This document shows positions 21,301-31,971 of a stretch of DNA of 64,000 bases, piece after piece. The notes beneath the pieces are model-generated. The model saw only the letters and a program-made list of their open reading frames with translations. It made no database searches and had not been told where the DNA came from. A program made the translations under genes and the position numbers. This DNA is from Heliopora coerulea. Lineage: Eukaryota > Cnidaria > Anthozoa > Scleralcyonacea > Helioporidae. Each line of letters opens with the position of its first letter. Position 1 is the stretch's first letter. The stretch lies in NCBI GenBank assembly GCA_030142905.1, contig JASJOG010000103.1, positions 715,501 through 779,500 on the forward strand, given 5' to 3'.

Positions 21301-23365
21301 TTTATTTGAGGTTGTTCGTAGTTTCCTCTTGCTGCAATACCTTAATCATATATTGCTTCTGTTTTCTTCGTAGGTTGCAGCAGAATTAAATCGATCAAAG
21401 TCTGTGAAGGTTCTTATGGATGAGGGTGCACCTGCAGCTGTCTATGACAGCGAAGGCACATCTGCAATCTCTATGGTGATCCAAAAAATGCCTTTAATTG
21501 CAACGGACGCATTAGAACAGCTCCACTCGAAGGACCGAACCAACCGTAAACAGTATTACTATTTGAGTTACCTTAACGGAGCAAATGATGTTGATGATCC
21601 GCTGGCCACATGCACGAGGACGCCACTTGAAGTCGCCGTACATCACAAACAGTATGAACTCATTATGCACCCCGTTTTTCAAAGACTGATCAACGTAAAG
21701 TGGGAAAAATTTGGCAAGATTGGTGCATGGATCGACCTTGGGTTAAACACCATTTACGCGATTTTATGGACCGTGCTCGGAGTGACTTTACCTCAGAATC
21801 CGAGCGCGCGCTACAGCCCGCTTCAAGAGGTCTGGTGGCGGATCACCCTTGAAATTATGATTTTCTTATTAACGATTTATGAAACTCGAAACCTTATTTC
21901 GCACACATGGCGAAGTCGCCACGAGAATCAGCGGTGGGTGGTGTGGCGAACGAAAGAACTGAAAAAAGACTTGCGCTATTGCCACCCCAAGTGGCCTGAG
22001 GAACAGCGCTATCTGGACCAAGAAATCAAATCTTTAGACGAACACAAGCCACTGATTTTCCATGATTCTTGGAACTACCTCGAGTGGATAACTTGCTCAA
22101 TGCTCTTAGCTACGGTGGCATCACACCTTGTTGACTATTTCGCTCACTCGGTTCTAACTTCCAAAGTTCACATACGAATCTCGGCCGCATTACTTATTGT
22201 GCTGTGGTTACGCATAATGAAGTATGCGCGGCCATTCAAAACAACAGGACCATTTGTTGTGATGTTGGCCCACATGGTTGGAGATATCTTAAAGTGGGGG
22301 TTCTTGTTCCTTGTATTTTATATTCCCTATTCAGCCGCATTCTGGATGGTATTTGGTGGAATCAGTCCGGTACCAGTCAGCGGCTACACGAACGTCTCAG
22401 ATCTGTTTTATCAACTCTTTCGAATGACCGTTGTTGACGAGTACAACTTCGAAGAACTTCAAGCGGCCGATTCAGTCATGGCTCGATTTCTTTGTGGCTC
22501 GTATATTACGTTTTCTCACGTAATTATTTTAAATCTCTTGATTGCATTGCTTTCTGACACGTTCTGCCGCGTTTACGAGAACGCCCGAGCTAATGCCGTG
22601 ATGCAACGAGCGTACACAATTCTTACCCTTGAGCGGAATTTGTCAAAGAAAATGAGTCGGAAACTTTTCGAGCACATTCGCACACACTGCAGTCCGGAAG
22701 TGCTGCAGTACGAAGATGACGTAGGAGAAGAAGTCTCTCACTTGAGGATGATGAGACAGATTCTCGATGACCTGAACGAGATGAAAAAGATCTTGGATGA
22801 GAGGCTGGGCAAGAGGTTTGGCAAAGGGTGTAAGTCTGACCTGGATGTTATTCTGAGAAACGTGGAAGAAATATCAAGACTTCAAAGTAAACATGAACAG
22901 ACATTGGCGACGATTCAAACTGACCTGGTCATGGTCAGCAATGTGATGGACACACTGATGAAGAAGAAAAATGGCCAAAAAGGAATTTATAAATCAAGAA
23001 CACAAGTAAAAAGGAACAGTAAAACACCAAGCATCAAATCTTCTCCACTCAACTTCCAAAAATGGTCTGTTAAAAATCCCGCGGCTTGTCACGTAATACA
23101 TCGGCCAAACGATGTCGTAGAGAACGACACATTAAGTAACTCCAAGAATATGGAACATTTAAGAAGACCGCAGGCCAACGAGCCAGTGGCCTCCTCGTGT
23201 AACGTCTCGAGCGGCTCATGGGAAAAGAACTGCCGCTTTGAGTCTCTGGATAGTTTTGCAAAGAGAAAAGAAACCTCAGAAATTGAGAGAGTGGAACTGC
23301 TGGTGTCGTCAGAGCTTCAAGAGAATTCAACAGATTCAGAAGAAGTATCAAAAGATCGCATGTAA
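17809..23365 (+). CDS. Ankyrin-repeat TRP-type cation channel, paralogue B (whole gene, 3 coding exons)
   Basis: Exons 17809-18322, 20172-20419 and 21374-23365 join in frame into about 917 residues. ATG at 17809 is the first in frame, just after TTTCTAG, which may be an acceptor from a 5' UTR exon. The organisation matches paralogue A: charged N-terminus, ankyrin repeats about 127-290, helices near 375-392, 409-424, 487-510, 519-538, 559-585 and 633-655, pore near 603-613 (FRMTVVDEYNF), then NAVMQRAYTILTLER after S6. S4 and S5 (LWLRIMKYARPF, LKWGFLF) are nearly identical to A. The C-terminal tail is shorter and diverged, still Ser/Lys-rich. The frame is intact, so both copies appear functional. 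The TRP subfamily is unassigned; TRPV and TRPA are the nearest by eye. Confidence 0.88.
18570..19283. mobile_element. Non-autonomous pogo/Tigger-like transposon with TA target duplication
   Basis: The ends GAACCCCGCTAACTCGAAC and GTTCGAGTTAGCGAGATTC are inverted, flanked on each side by TA (18568-18569 and 19284-19285). The GTTCGAGTTAACGGGG block recurs several times as subterminal repeats at both ends. These are hallmarks of pogo/Tigger-type Tc1-mariner elements. The 714-bp body has no transposase. A short frame ending LDELEQLLRAAQD near 18950 could be a transposase remnant but I cannot confirm it. Confidence 0.75.
19395..19480. repeat. TTATGA/TTA microsatellite
   Basis: Repeats of ATTATGATTATGATT drifting into ATTATTATTGTT, inside intron 1 of gene B. 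Confidence 0.9.
20172..20419 (+). CDS. TRP-like gene B, coding exon 2 (ankyrin repeats)
   Basis: 248 bases, the same length and phases as exon 2 of gene A. It encodes KFGRSPLHVASAV and YPIHYAAKNDAV ankyrin segments and ends CCTTTACAG|GTAAAT. Confidence 0.88.
20420..21373 (+). other. Intron 2 of TRP-like gene B
   Basis: A 954-base intron without the trinucleotide array present in gene A. It contains a 21-base G run at 21176-21196 and otherwise nothing recognisable. Confidence 0.8.
21176..21196 (+). repeat. Homopolymer of 21 G
   Basis: An uninterrupted G tract on the sense strand inside intron 2 of gene B, about 180 bases before the exon 3 acceptor. Its exact length is prone to sequencing error. 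Confidence 0.9.
21374..23365 (+). CDS. TRP-like gene B, coding exon 3 (channel domain and tail)
   Basis: 1992 bases in one exon, encoding residues 255-917 with all six membrane helices. TAA stop at 23363-23365. Confidence 0.9.
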   Translation, partial: VAAELNRSKSVKVLMDEGAPAAVYDSEGTSAISMVIQKMPLIATDALEQLHSKDRTNRKQYYYLSYLNGANDVDDPLATCTRTPLEVAVHHKQYELIMHPVFQRLINVKWEKFGKIGAWIDLGLNTIYAILWTVLGVTLPQNPSARYSPLQEVWWRITLEIMIFLLTIYETRNLISHTWRSRHENQRWVVWRTKELKKDLRYCHPKWPEEQRYLDQEIKSLDEHKPLIFHDSWNYLEWITCSMLLATVASHLVDYFAHSVLTSKVHIRISAALLIVLWLRIMKYARPFKTTGPFVVMLAHMVGDILKWGFLFLVFYIPYSAAFWMVFGGISPVPVSGYTNVSDLFYQLFRMTVVDEYNFEELQAADSVMARFLCGSYITFSHVIILNLLIALLSDTFCRVYENARANAVMQRAYTILTLERNLSKKMSRKLFEHIRTHCSPEVLQYEDDVGEEVSHLRMMRQILDDLNEMKKILDERLGKRFGKGCKSDLDVILRNVEEISRLQSKHEQTLATIQTDLVMVSNVMDTLMKKKNGQKGIYKSRTQVKRNSKTPSIKSSPLNFQKWSVKNPAACHVIHRPNDVVENDTLSNSKNMEHLRRPQANEPVASSCNVSSGSWEKNCRFESLDSFAKRKETSEIERVELLVSSELQENSTDSEEVSKDRM

Positions 23366-23421
23366 GAATAGATTAGATGAGATCAAAACTACAGAAAAGT
23401 ACTTATAAAGACGCTGATCAA

Positions 23422-23963
23422 CAGTAGCGTCGCTAGACATTTCAAACTGGGGGGGCACACCATTCGTCGAGAAAAATATTGGGGGGCCACTGAGATTCAA
23501 ATGCGACTGACGAACGATAGAAACCACGGTGAACCACATTTGCAATGCAAAATTTATTCGATTTATTCATTTACGCTATAAAGGATCGTTCACACTTGCG
23601 ATTTTGTGCCTGGCGATTGACATCTTGGAATATGTATTAAACTGACGTAAGCATCGGGAGAAACTGGGACGAATTAAAAGCAGATATCTAGATGCACAGA
23701 CTGTCAATGGCTTGTTGCATACACTAGGTTGACAATCGCAACCTATAAAATCGCACGGGTCAACGCACCTTAGGAAGATATTCAGTGTAGGATAATTTGG
23801 TCTAGTAAATAACTCAGTGTAATGCATGCCTACTGGTTTCGGTTTGCTGGAGTCCACAACAAATTTTGAAACCACAAATTTATTTGGGGGGACACGTAGG
23901 GGGGCACGGTAAAGTTTTGGGAGAGCACGTGTCCCCCCAATGCCCCTCTTAACGACCCCACTG
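23422..23963. mobile_element. Short hAT-like non-autonomous element
   Basis: The left end starts CAGTAGCGTCGCTAGACATT. The right end, read in reverse complement, starts CAGTGGGGTCGTTAAGAGGG. Both carry G-rich subterminal blocks (GGGGGGCAC). CAG-type ends with this structure are typical of hAT elements. The flanking bases do not give a clean 8-bp duplication, and there is no transposase. It lies just downstream of gene B. Confidence 0.5.
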
Positions 23964-26700
23964 TCGATTAGTCTAATATTGTTGCATTTAATCAGAATTC
24001 TGTTGGAGAGGACTAATATCCAGATTCGTAAATTAGGAAATGTTCACATTTACAAGCACTTACTTTTAGCTGTAGGATTCAAGTAAGTAAATTGGAAAAT
24101 TAAAAGACACAGTGACATCGGTTTAGTTCATATTCATCGTTCAACTACTGGCAAAATCTCTACGCAATTTGAAGCGGTCGAACATCTCACTCATCACAGT
24201 GGTATGGCCAGTCGGGCTAGGCCTTCTCAACATTTCTAGGAACGGAGATACAAAATGTCGGTCAGATGAGAAATATTACTCGGGGACTTATCCATACGGC
24301 CCTGCAATCCTAAACAACAGTGCTAAATTTTCAATTGCAAATATGATTTACTGACTTTACCAATGATCAGGGTGAATGAAACACAGGGTAGGTAGCAAGA
24401 TGCGATAACTTTGGGCGAAGCAACTACCTGAAATATACGAAAAGAAACTTCGACAGGGTAGGTTATCTATTGAACTTTTACAATATTTGCAGAAACGTCT
24501 AGTTATAACTTGCCTGTTTCTTTTCTCATTCTCAGACAGCAAGGCTTTTAATTGCCTGTGTATATACCTCAAGCTGAAGGCAAAATGTTGAACTGATCCA
24601 AGAGGTTCTGATTTACTCATTTAACGACCACGCAGGATATCCTTCCATTGTTCCAAAAATACATTATCTAAATGCTTTCAAGCTTTGCACTGAATAGCGA
24701 CACCGCCTTCGGTATTTCTAAACATTATGTGACGTATAAGTATCATTTATCTAATATTTCACGCGGTTCTTATATGACATTACCAAGCCCCTAAAGTTTC
24801 GACCCTGGTTCCACTGCAGTCCGGTTCCGTCACGTTCCTTCAAGTTGTGAGCAAATGGATTTTACTGTTTCTCAAAAAGTAATTTTAAACTTTTGGGTAT
24901 GCTGCTTGGCCAACACAGCAACATTTGCGAGACGTCATCGCCGATATGAATTGGGATCCAGAAATCATATACTGTATGTTTTTTAATCTTCAAGTGGTGT
25001 GGCAAGCAGTAGACCAGTTTGCGGTGTTGTCTAACATTACGAGTGAAGGGAAGATGGAGTAAAATTAACATTGAATAGTTAACTGATTTATCTAGGCCGT
25101 AGGAAGGTGCGAAAATTTGGAGTCGAATTTATGGATCATTTAGTTTTTGAGGAACAAATTCTGAGGCTCGAGGAGTTGAACATATTTAAATCTGCTAATC
25201 AAAATAAAATAAAAGCAGCTTTCATATTGTGTACGACTACAAGCTTGTTCGATTAACCGGAAAACACAGACAAAAATCTTATCTATATAATTCCATGCGC
25301 GTTCTCGAGCTATTTTACTCATAAAAACTTTCTGAGTCCCTGACGGGAATCGAACCCGTAACCTTCTGACCGCCGGTGAGATGCTTTAACCATTGAGCTA
25401 CATTGACTCAGATGGTGAGCGAAGGTTACATTTATGTACTGGTTCGTAATGAGGGTAAACATATGTACTGCCAATCTGCAAGTCTCGACATGTTTCTTAT
25501 GTATAGTGTTAATCAACGATGTAGTTGTGGTAGCTTGGTAGATATATATATATGATTTCATGCGCGTTCTCCAGCTATTTTACTCAGAAAAGCTTATCAT
25601 TGGCGTTTAAAGTTAACACAAAGTTTACCTTACTCACGTAAACGTTAAACTTATTTTTGTTCAGTTGAAATAATATGAATCGGCAACTCACGTTCGGGAT
25701 CGTGAACATTAAAGGAGAGGGATGCATGAAAGTGTCTGAGTTGTGTAACAAGTGCAACTTTACTGCTAATAAAACTTGAAAACTCTTTGATCATTTCGTG
25801 AAACACCTAAAACCTAGCCAAGTTCGGCCCTAGCAATGAATCATGGGTAATCATGAAAAAGCAAAGAAAACTTGATCCGTTACCGCCGCGCATTGCTATC
25901 GGCAGGACGAAAAAAAGGGGAAACATTTGTCTCTCTCGGATTTTCTCTGAGAATTATGTACTTTATATATTTAGTTATTTTATGGCTGATAATTTTTTTC
26001 GGAGAGTAAGCAAAATTAGGGTTGCTGATTGGTTGCTGAACGTCCGACGTTTTACGATATTGGACCGATCCAACACGATTTTTATTTCACCGGTAAGTTT
26101 TGGCGGGAAAATCTTCGAGCTGATTTTAATAAAAGTTAAGGAGAATTATATCTCTAAGTTGAAAAGTTACGAATAATACAATGTGCTGGAACACTGGTGC
26201 TGCTTTTATTAAAAGCTAATTGTACAAAGGAACAAAAAATGAATGTTTAACGGGTGGAAACAAGAAGCAAAACGACCATGTTATAAGGTAAGCTACACAG
26301 AAACATTCGAACGACGAAAACCCAGTCAAAAATGGGAAAGAAAAGCAACCAAAAGCCGTACGATAAATTTCTTATTAACTTCGTTTGCTTGGTCCTTACT
26401 GGAAAGTATTTGCCTTTGGTTTTTTCACACAGACCTCGCTCCTTCGTGGCTCGGTCTTTACGAAAACCTCAGCCAAATGCTTTCTCATACGGACTTCGTT
26501 CTCGCTTAGTGAGTATTTATTAAAATACGTTAGTTATAAATGAATGGCATTTATTATGGCTGCTCTTAATTATGGTTCTTAGTATTGCTTTAATATGTTA
26601 CTCTTATAGCTCTTGTAATTAATACTGCCTTAAAAGTCTATATTGTAAAACGGCAACTTACACTTTCAAATACGATTTAACAAACAAACATGCCACTGAA
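23964..26700. other. Intergenic region with a SINE, otherwise featureless
   Basis: AT-rich sequence without supportable exons; the only clear feature is the tRNA-like element near 25281-25590. Confidence 0.5.
25281..25590 (-). mobile_element. tRNA-derived SINE bounded by 40-bp imperfect direct repeats
   Basis: On the - strand, 25330-25408 folds like a tRNA: an A-box-like TAGCTCAATGGTTAAAGC, then B-box GGTTCGATTCC, with GAGTC pairing GACTC at the ends. The anticodon loop CCGGCGG lacks the universal U33, so it is not a working tRNA. The sequence CCATGCGCGTTCTCGAGC (about 25281-25323) recurs as TCATGCGCGTTCTCCAGC (about 25547-25589), giving direct repeats around the element. A related tRNA-like sequence is at 43465-43541. 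Confidence 0.55.
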
Positions 26701-28990
26701 CTGCAGCGAGAATTGTCCCGAAACTATTTTCATTACAGGATTGATAATCATTAACGTTTTCAAGCATTCTTAAAAGTTATTGTAGCACTTTCGCTCAATT
26801 TCTATTCAGAAGAAAATTGAAATCCTAAAATTTTCTTCCAGTTTCCTTTATCATAAAATTTCCTTGCTCATTTCCTTTCAAGCAAACATATCCGTTTTTT
26901 CCTTCTCAATGCCAAAATTTCCTTTTGGAAGGAAATTTCCTTCCAAGTGGAAATAATGTTTGATTACCCATGACTCACTCATCATATCGAACTTCTCAAT
27001 AGCTTTTGTCTCTTTGTGCAGTTCTGAATATTGATGAAACCATTTTAAACCGGAAAATACACAAAACACACTTGGCTCTGCTTGATGTTTCCTCGAAGCC
27101 CTCCCCCGGTGAAAATAACTTCATTCATCTTTTTTTCATATCGTAATATAAGCGAGCATTCTATCCATTAATAAGCTTAATAAACTCAAAACAAAAATAT
27201 ATAAAATACTAATAAAAAATAAAATAATATATATACAAAATATATATAAAATAAATATACAAAATAAAACACAGTAACCTCAAAAAACTCAAAAACTCAA
27301 CTCATTTGAATATACAGTCAAAAGCTGAAGACCTGATCTTGGGCCAATGCTGTTGCCCAGCACAAAACACAAAATAAAGCTATTGAATAAGTAAAAGATT
27401 TGTTAACTAACGTTTCGTCCCATCTCGCGACACAGTATCAAGAATAGCAGGAAAGAATTTTAAAGTCGTCAAGAGATGCGGTGTGGCAACTTACGGAAAG
27501 ATGTGTAAAGATACTAGATGGTGAAGAAGTGACACGTTTTCACCGTTAATGGCAGACAATTGCTAATGATTTGAGACTCGGATATAAAATGGCATACTGC
27601 TGGGCCCATATACAATGCGCTCCAGACAGTCATGTTGTTTATTCTTTCATGTGTTAAGTCAGACTTGACAAAACATGAGATCTTACACCTTTTGGGAATC
27701 TGTCCTTAAAAGTAAAAAGTGAGTAATACGTTTAGCATGGCGGAAAACGAAACGGATCTTCAGGTGTAAGAAGAACGCGAATTGAGAAGACGCTGAGAAG
27801 TTGTTTGCGGATTTGAAGTGAGTGCATACTTGTTCAATAGCTTTAAGTCCATTTACAAATACTTGCCAATTTCACTAATGAATACATACCGATTAAATGC
27901 CATATCCCAAGCAAATGCATGCCATTACCATATAACAAAAAACTTGTCAGCTCACTCACTAAATTAAAATCAGCAAACAGATCCTCAACAAGTTCTCCTT
28001 GTCTGTTTCTTTACGTATCAGTGCTTTAGTGGATTTGATTTTGGCCAAGCAGTTTGCCATTTAGCATACACGATTCCTAGATCATATGCGACTCTTTACT
28101 TTTACATTAAAAAAATTGTCGCTTCTTCCTCAATTAGTATTTATAGGGTTAATATATTCTTCCAAATTTTGCCGTACTGCATCTTTCATTACTTTAAAAT
28201 CCTTCCCTCACGTTCGTCTCCATTTGAACATCTTGAAGAGTAGCCTATTAATTTCCAAACTCAAACCCTCTTTCAATTACAATTGTTCTTTTATTTTTGT
28301 TTTGCATTTAAACTTACTCACTTCCGATCACTTTATAAATCTGATGTATGATGATGCTGCGAAATGTGACGATACGATGTATGTGTTTCGTGCTAGGAAC
28401 TAACATTTGTACTAAGATTAAGGCTAAAGGCTGATTTGCAAAGTCGTAAATGAACTAGAGTAAGGAATTGTACTAAAGAATGAAGTATTGAAGAAACGAT
28501 TTTGTCGCCTGCTATGATTAAAAGATGTTAGAAACATGTTCTATATCACCATTACCGTTTATAATTTACGGGGAAGATCCCAGCTACTTGGTGTTCCTGG
28601 ATATATATAACCTGACTGGACATAACACTCTATGAAACAAAAATTGCTAAACCTGAAATGCTGGTGAGGTTGTGCTTTACGTCAGTCATTGTCAGAAACT
28701 TGGAGTTTGTTCTGCGTTCATGTACAGAAAAGTGCTTCCGTTTGGATCGAAATATCCTTTCAAAAGGAAACTGTGGCATTGAGAAGGAAGCTAGAAAGAA
28801 GAGAATTTGATGTTTGGAAGGAATATTAGAAGGAAATTTTGTTATGAGGAAGTAAATTGAAAGGAAATGTTAAGATTTCAATTTTCTTCTGAATAAAAAT
28901 TGAGTAAGTGAAACTGCTCTAAGAATATTTCAAAACGTCCGTGATTATCAATTCCGAAATGAAAACAGTATTAAAATTACTCTGAATTAG
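26700..28990. mobile_element. Large foldback element with arms of about 230 bp
   Basis: The left arm (about 26700-26970) and right arm (about 28740-28990) are imperfect reverse complements. The left arm carries TCAGAAGAAAATTGAAATCC, the right arm its near complement near 28883-28908. Both are rich in AAGGAAATTT-type motifs. The 1.8 kb between them shows no transposase but contains the first exon of the decayed gene at 27737, so the arms may have inserted around, or captured, host sequence. Confidence 0.5.
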
Positions 28991-31483
28991 TTTGGAGCGG
29001 CGGGGATGAGATTTTGAATCATAATTGGATAAAATTGTAGCTTGAACACTGGTTGGATACATCGTGATTCGAAGTTCGAACTGTCGAAAGTCGGGCGGTT
29101 TGCCATTACGGCGGACTTTATTTTTGCGAAATTTGGAATTAATAGGACTAAAGAAGGTCTTGCACTCTTGGGCAGGAAAATATGACGACGGACTAGAGTT
29201 TAGTCCAGAAACTCACAATTAGGGGGCTTTGGTCATATGAACACTGAAATATTCACTCAAGCAATGTTCGGAGTAGGACAAAGATCGAATTTCGTTGACA
29301 AAATAACAAGATCCACTACGAATTGGTCCAAAAGACAAACGCAGTAACTAGGAAGAAAGGTTTCAAGGGAAAGTTGGAATGATTTTATATTTTTGTTTTG
29401 GGAAGGAAATTTTACCAAAAATAAGAATTAAACGAAGGACGTTTTGCTCTGAACGAACGGTGGCACTGGTACCGAAACTGCTCACTTGGATAGCTTCTGA
29501 TTCAAATCATCTGTTTCACATACTAGCTAGCTGACGAATGCGGGTTAAAGTCGACTCTACAACAAGGCAGGGTAGGCAAAAACTCATAAGATATGAATAA
29601 ATTGCTGGGAAAAAAATGAATTTTTCAATTGCTAGGATGTTTGTACACATCAAAAACGTTTTCACCCATGGCGTTTCTCATGAATTAAAAATTTGTATTG
29701 GTTCGAAAACCACTGCTACAGACATATTTAAAGCAGAATGCGTGGCTTCAACATTGCATAACTCTCATACAAGACAGTAAAATTAAATGGACAATAAATA
29801 GCACTGATTCTCTAGGTTCAAACTTGGTTCGACCGACGAACGATTCCGTTGAGTTTAGTGATTAATTATTACTTATTGATTTAACTTTTATTTCATTCTG
29901 ATCGACATTTGATATTTATTAATATAATATTACAACACCGCATGTAAGACTCAGTTATCACAGTTAATGACTATTGTAAAGAGAAAACTGCTTTTCAGTT
30001 GTAAAGTATTTGAAAGCTTACCTGGATTTACAAAGTTGAAAGAGAGACTGTGCTAACCCGTAAGATTATGTTGAACGATTGGATGTTGCCACAGAAGAAA
30101 AGGATTACAAATGTTGCTTAAATTAAACGTCTAATTACACAATACTAGTGAAGGAGTTACAAAGATATGTTATTTTAATTTCAGATCGAATAGACAAACA
30201 TAAAGTATACGATTAGCAATATTCCAATCCTGTGTTCACTGAGTCTGCGGACCAAAACTCTTTCTGTTTATTTTTAATCCACAGGCCTTACATCTGTAAT
30301 CGAGTGAATTTCGGCTAGTAAGGCGTACGGCGTTTTTAAATCCTTTTCCGATTTTTTGCCGATCGAAGAGAACCAGTTCTAGGTTATTTCATATTCTTTT
30401 TATACTTTGGTTGTATTTGACGGAGATATCCTGACATCACTGATGTCATCGTAGTTCCGTATTTCGTCTGTAATGTTTGACTTCTAGCGCACAAAAAAAA
30501 GAAATTATTATCAGTAAAATGGCACAGATGCACCAGCTCTGTAATCAAGCGAGGGCTGAGGTAGATTCCCTAAAGAAAAACAATTATGTTGCTCCCATAA
30601 TAATTTTTGAAAATAATTATTGCAAATAGTATATTCCTTGTTATCTGTAAGTTATAAGCTCCCTATGAATAATTTACTGTCCCACCAAACATCGGACTGG
30701 CTACCGATACGTGCCTGGGGCGTACCAAGACTCACGTATTTTTGCATTATTTGATCTTGAGGAACTAAAAAAGCTAGTTTGAACAGGATGAACAGTACTT
30801 TGCAATGATGACTACACTGAAGTAACAAATAATATTAATATCATACAAGAACAGAAGATATAATGCTAAGAGCTACAAATACTGTATGATTATCGATGTC
30901 AATTTCTAAATGATAATTACACAGCGTTTGTTTGGCAATATTGAAAGATGTAATTTATCTGATAAACTTTGGAAGAGAATGCCAATCTTCAGCTCCCGCA
31001 TATCAAAACGTTCACTGTCGCACTTTTGGTCGATCGGGCCACGAGTGATCTCGAACATTTTAGCCGCGAATGGAACTCCGCTATTTGTAATCGTCAATCA
31101 CTGCCCTGGGCAATCAAGTTTGTTTAAAATTCTGAAAACTGTTTATAATTGATATTAAAAGGATAGTTTCAACTCACTTGTTATTTTTTTGTACATTTTC
31201 CCATTCTTTCTTTTAAAACAACTATCATTGTTCGATTTTGCATTTTTCCACAAGATCTGTTGAAATGGAGCCACAATCGTTCCAAAATATAAAACATGCA
31301 GTTATCTAATCCATTTTAGAATTTGTTTACGTATATGTCATAAAGTATGACAGGTTTTGGTGAAGGCACCGCAGATTCTTTGACCAAGTTTAGTTATGTG
31401 CAGCTCCCAGGAAATTATGTTATTTTGATAGTCTTTAAAAAACACATTCGTTCGTGTTTTGCGTCAGTCTTATCTCCAAGAGA

Positions 31484-31532
<49 letters not shown>

Positions 31533-31839
31533 GGTATAAGTATGTAAGAAACGAAAAGAGATATGGAGGAGCTTTGAACACCGTTATTGCTCTAACAATT
31601 CTCTCAAATGAAGCAAACCTATTTTCAGTTTAAATGCACTTTAAGTAAGATTGATGATTGCTACTGCTGTCAAGTCCAAGTATCAAAAGTAGTCATATAT
31701 CATGCTCATAAAAAATATTTTCAGGCTACAGAATCGTTATCCCAAATCCAGTTTGAGTAAAAAGTAATAGATTAAAACACGTAAGTGTTTAGTATCATTA
31801 CGATTATGAAAGCCAAGACACTCATTCTGACAATCTTAC
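28991..31839. other. AT-rich region with little recognisable content
   Basis: Apart from the exon remnant at 30515-30560, I see no repeat or gene that I can support. A minus-strand open stretch near 30950-31100 has protein-like composition (for example FAAKMFEITRGPIDQKCDSE) but no splice context and no recognised family. A TA microsatellite lies at 31489-31528. Confidence 0.45.
31489..31528. repeat. TA dinucleotide microsatellite
   Basis: About twenty uninterrupted TA units. Confidence 0.95.
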
Positions 31840-31971
31840 CATGTAATCAATTAAGTGATCAATTACTTTGTTGCGGTTATCCAGTTCTTCGTGTAATCTT
31901 TCATTCTCTTTTTGTAGTTGATAACGCTCATATTTGACTGTTTCCAACTCAAGAAGGATAGATTCTTTCTG
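31840..31971 (-). CDS. Coiled-coil exon on the minus strand
   Basis: 44 codons with L/E/K heptads, bounded by TATAATAG (or TAATAGCAG, three bases further in) and GTAAGA. The regular heptads and clean splice sites make a real exon likely. Confidence 0.6.
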
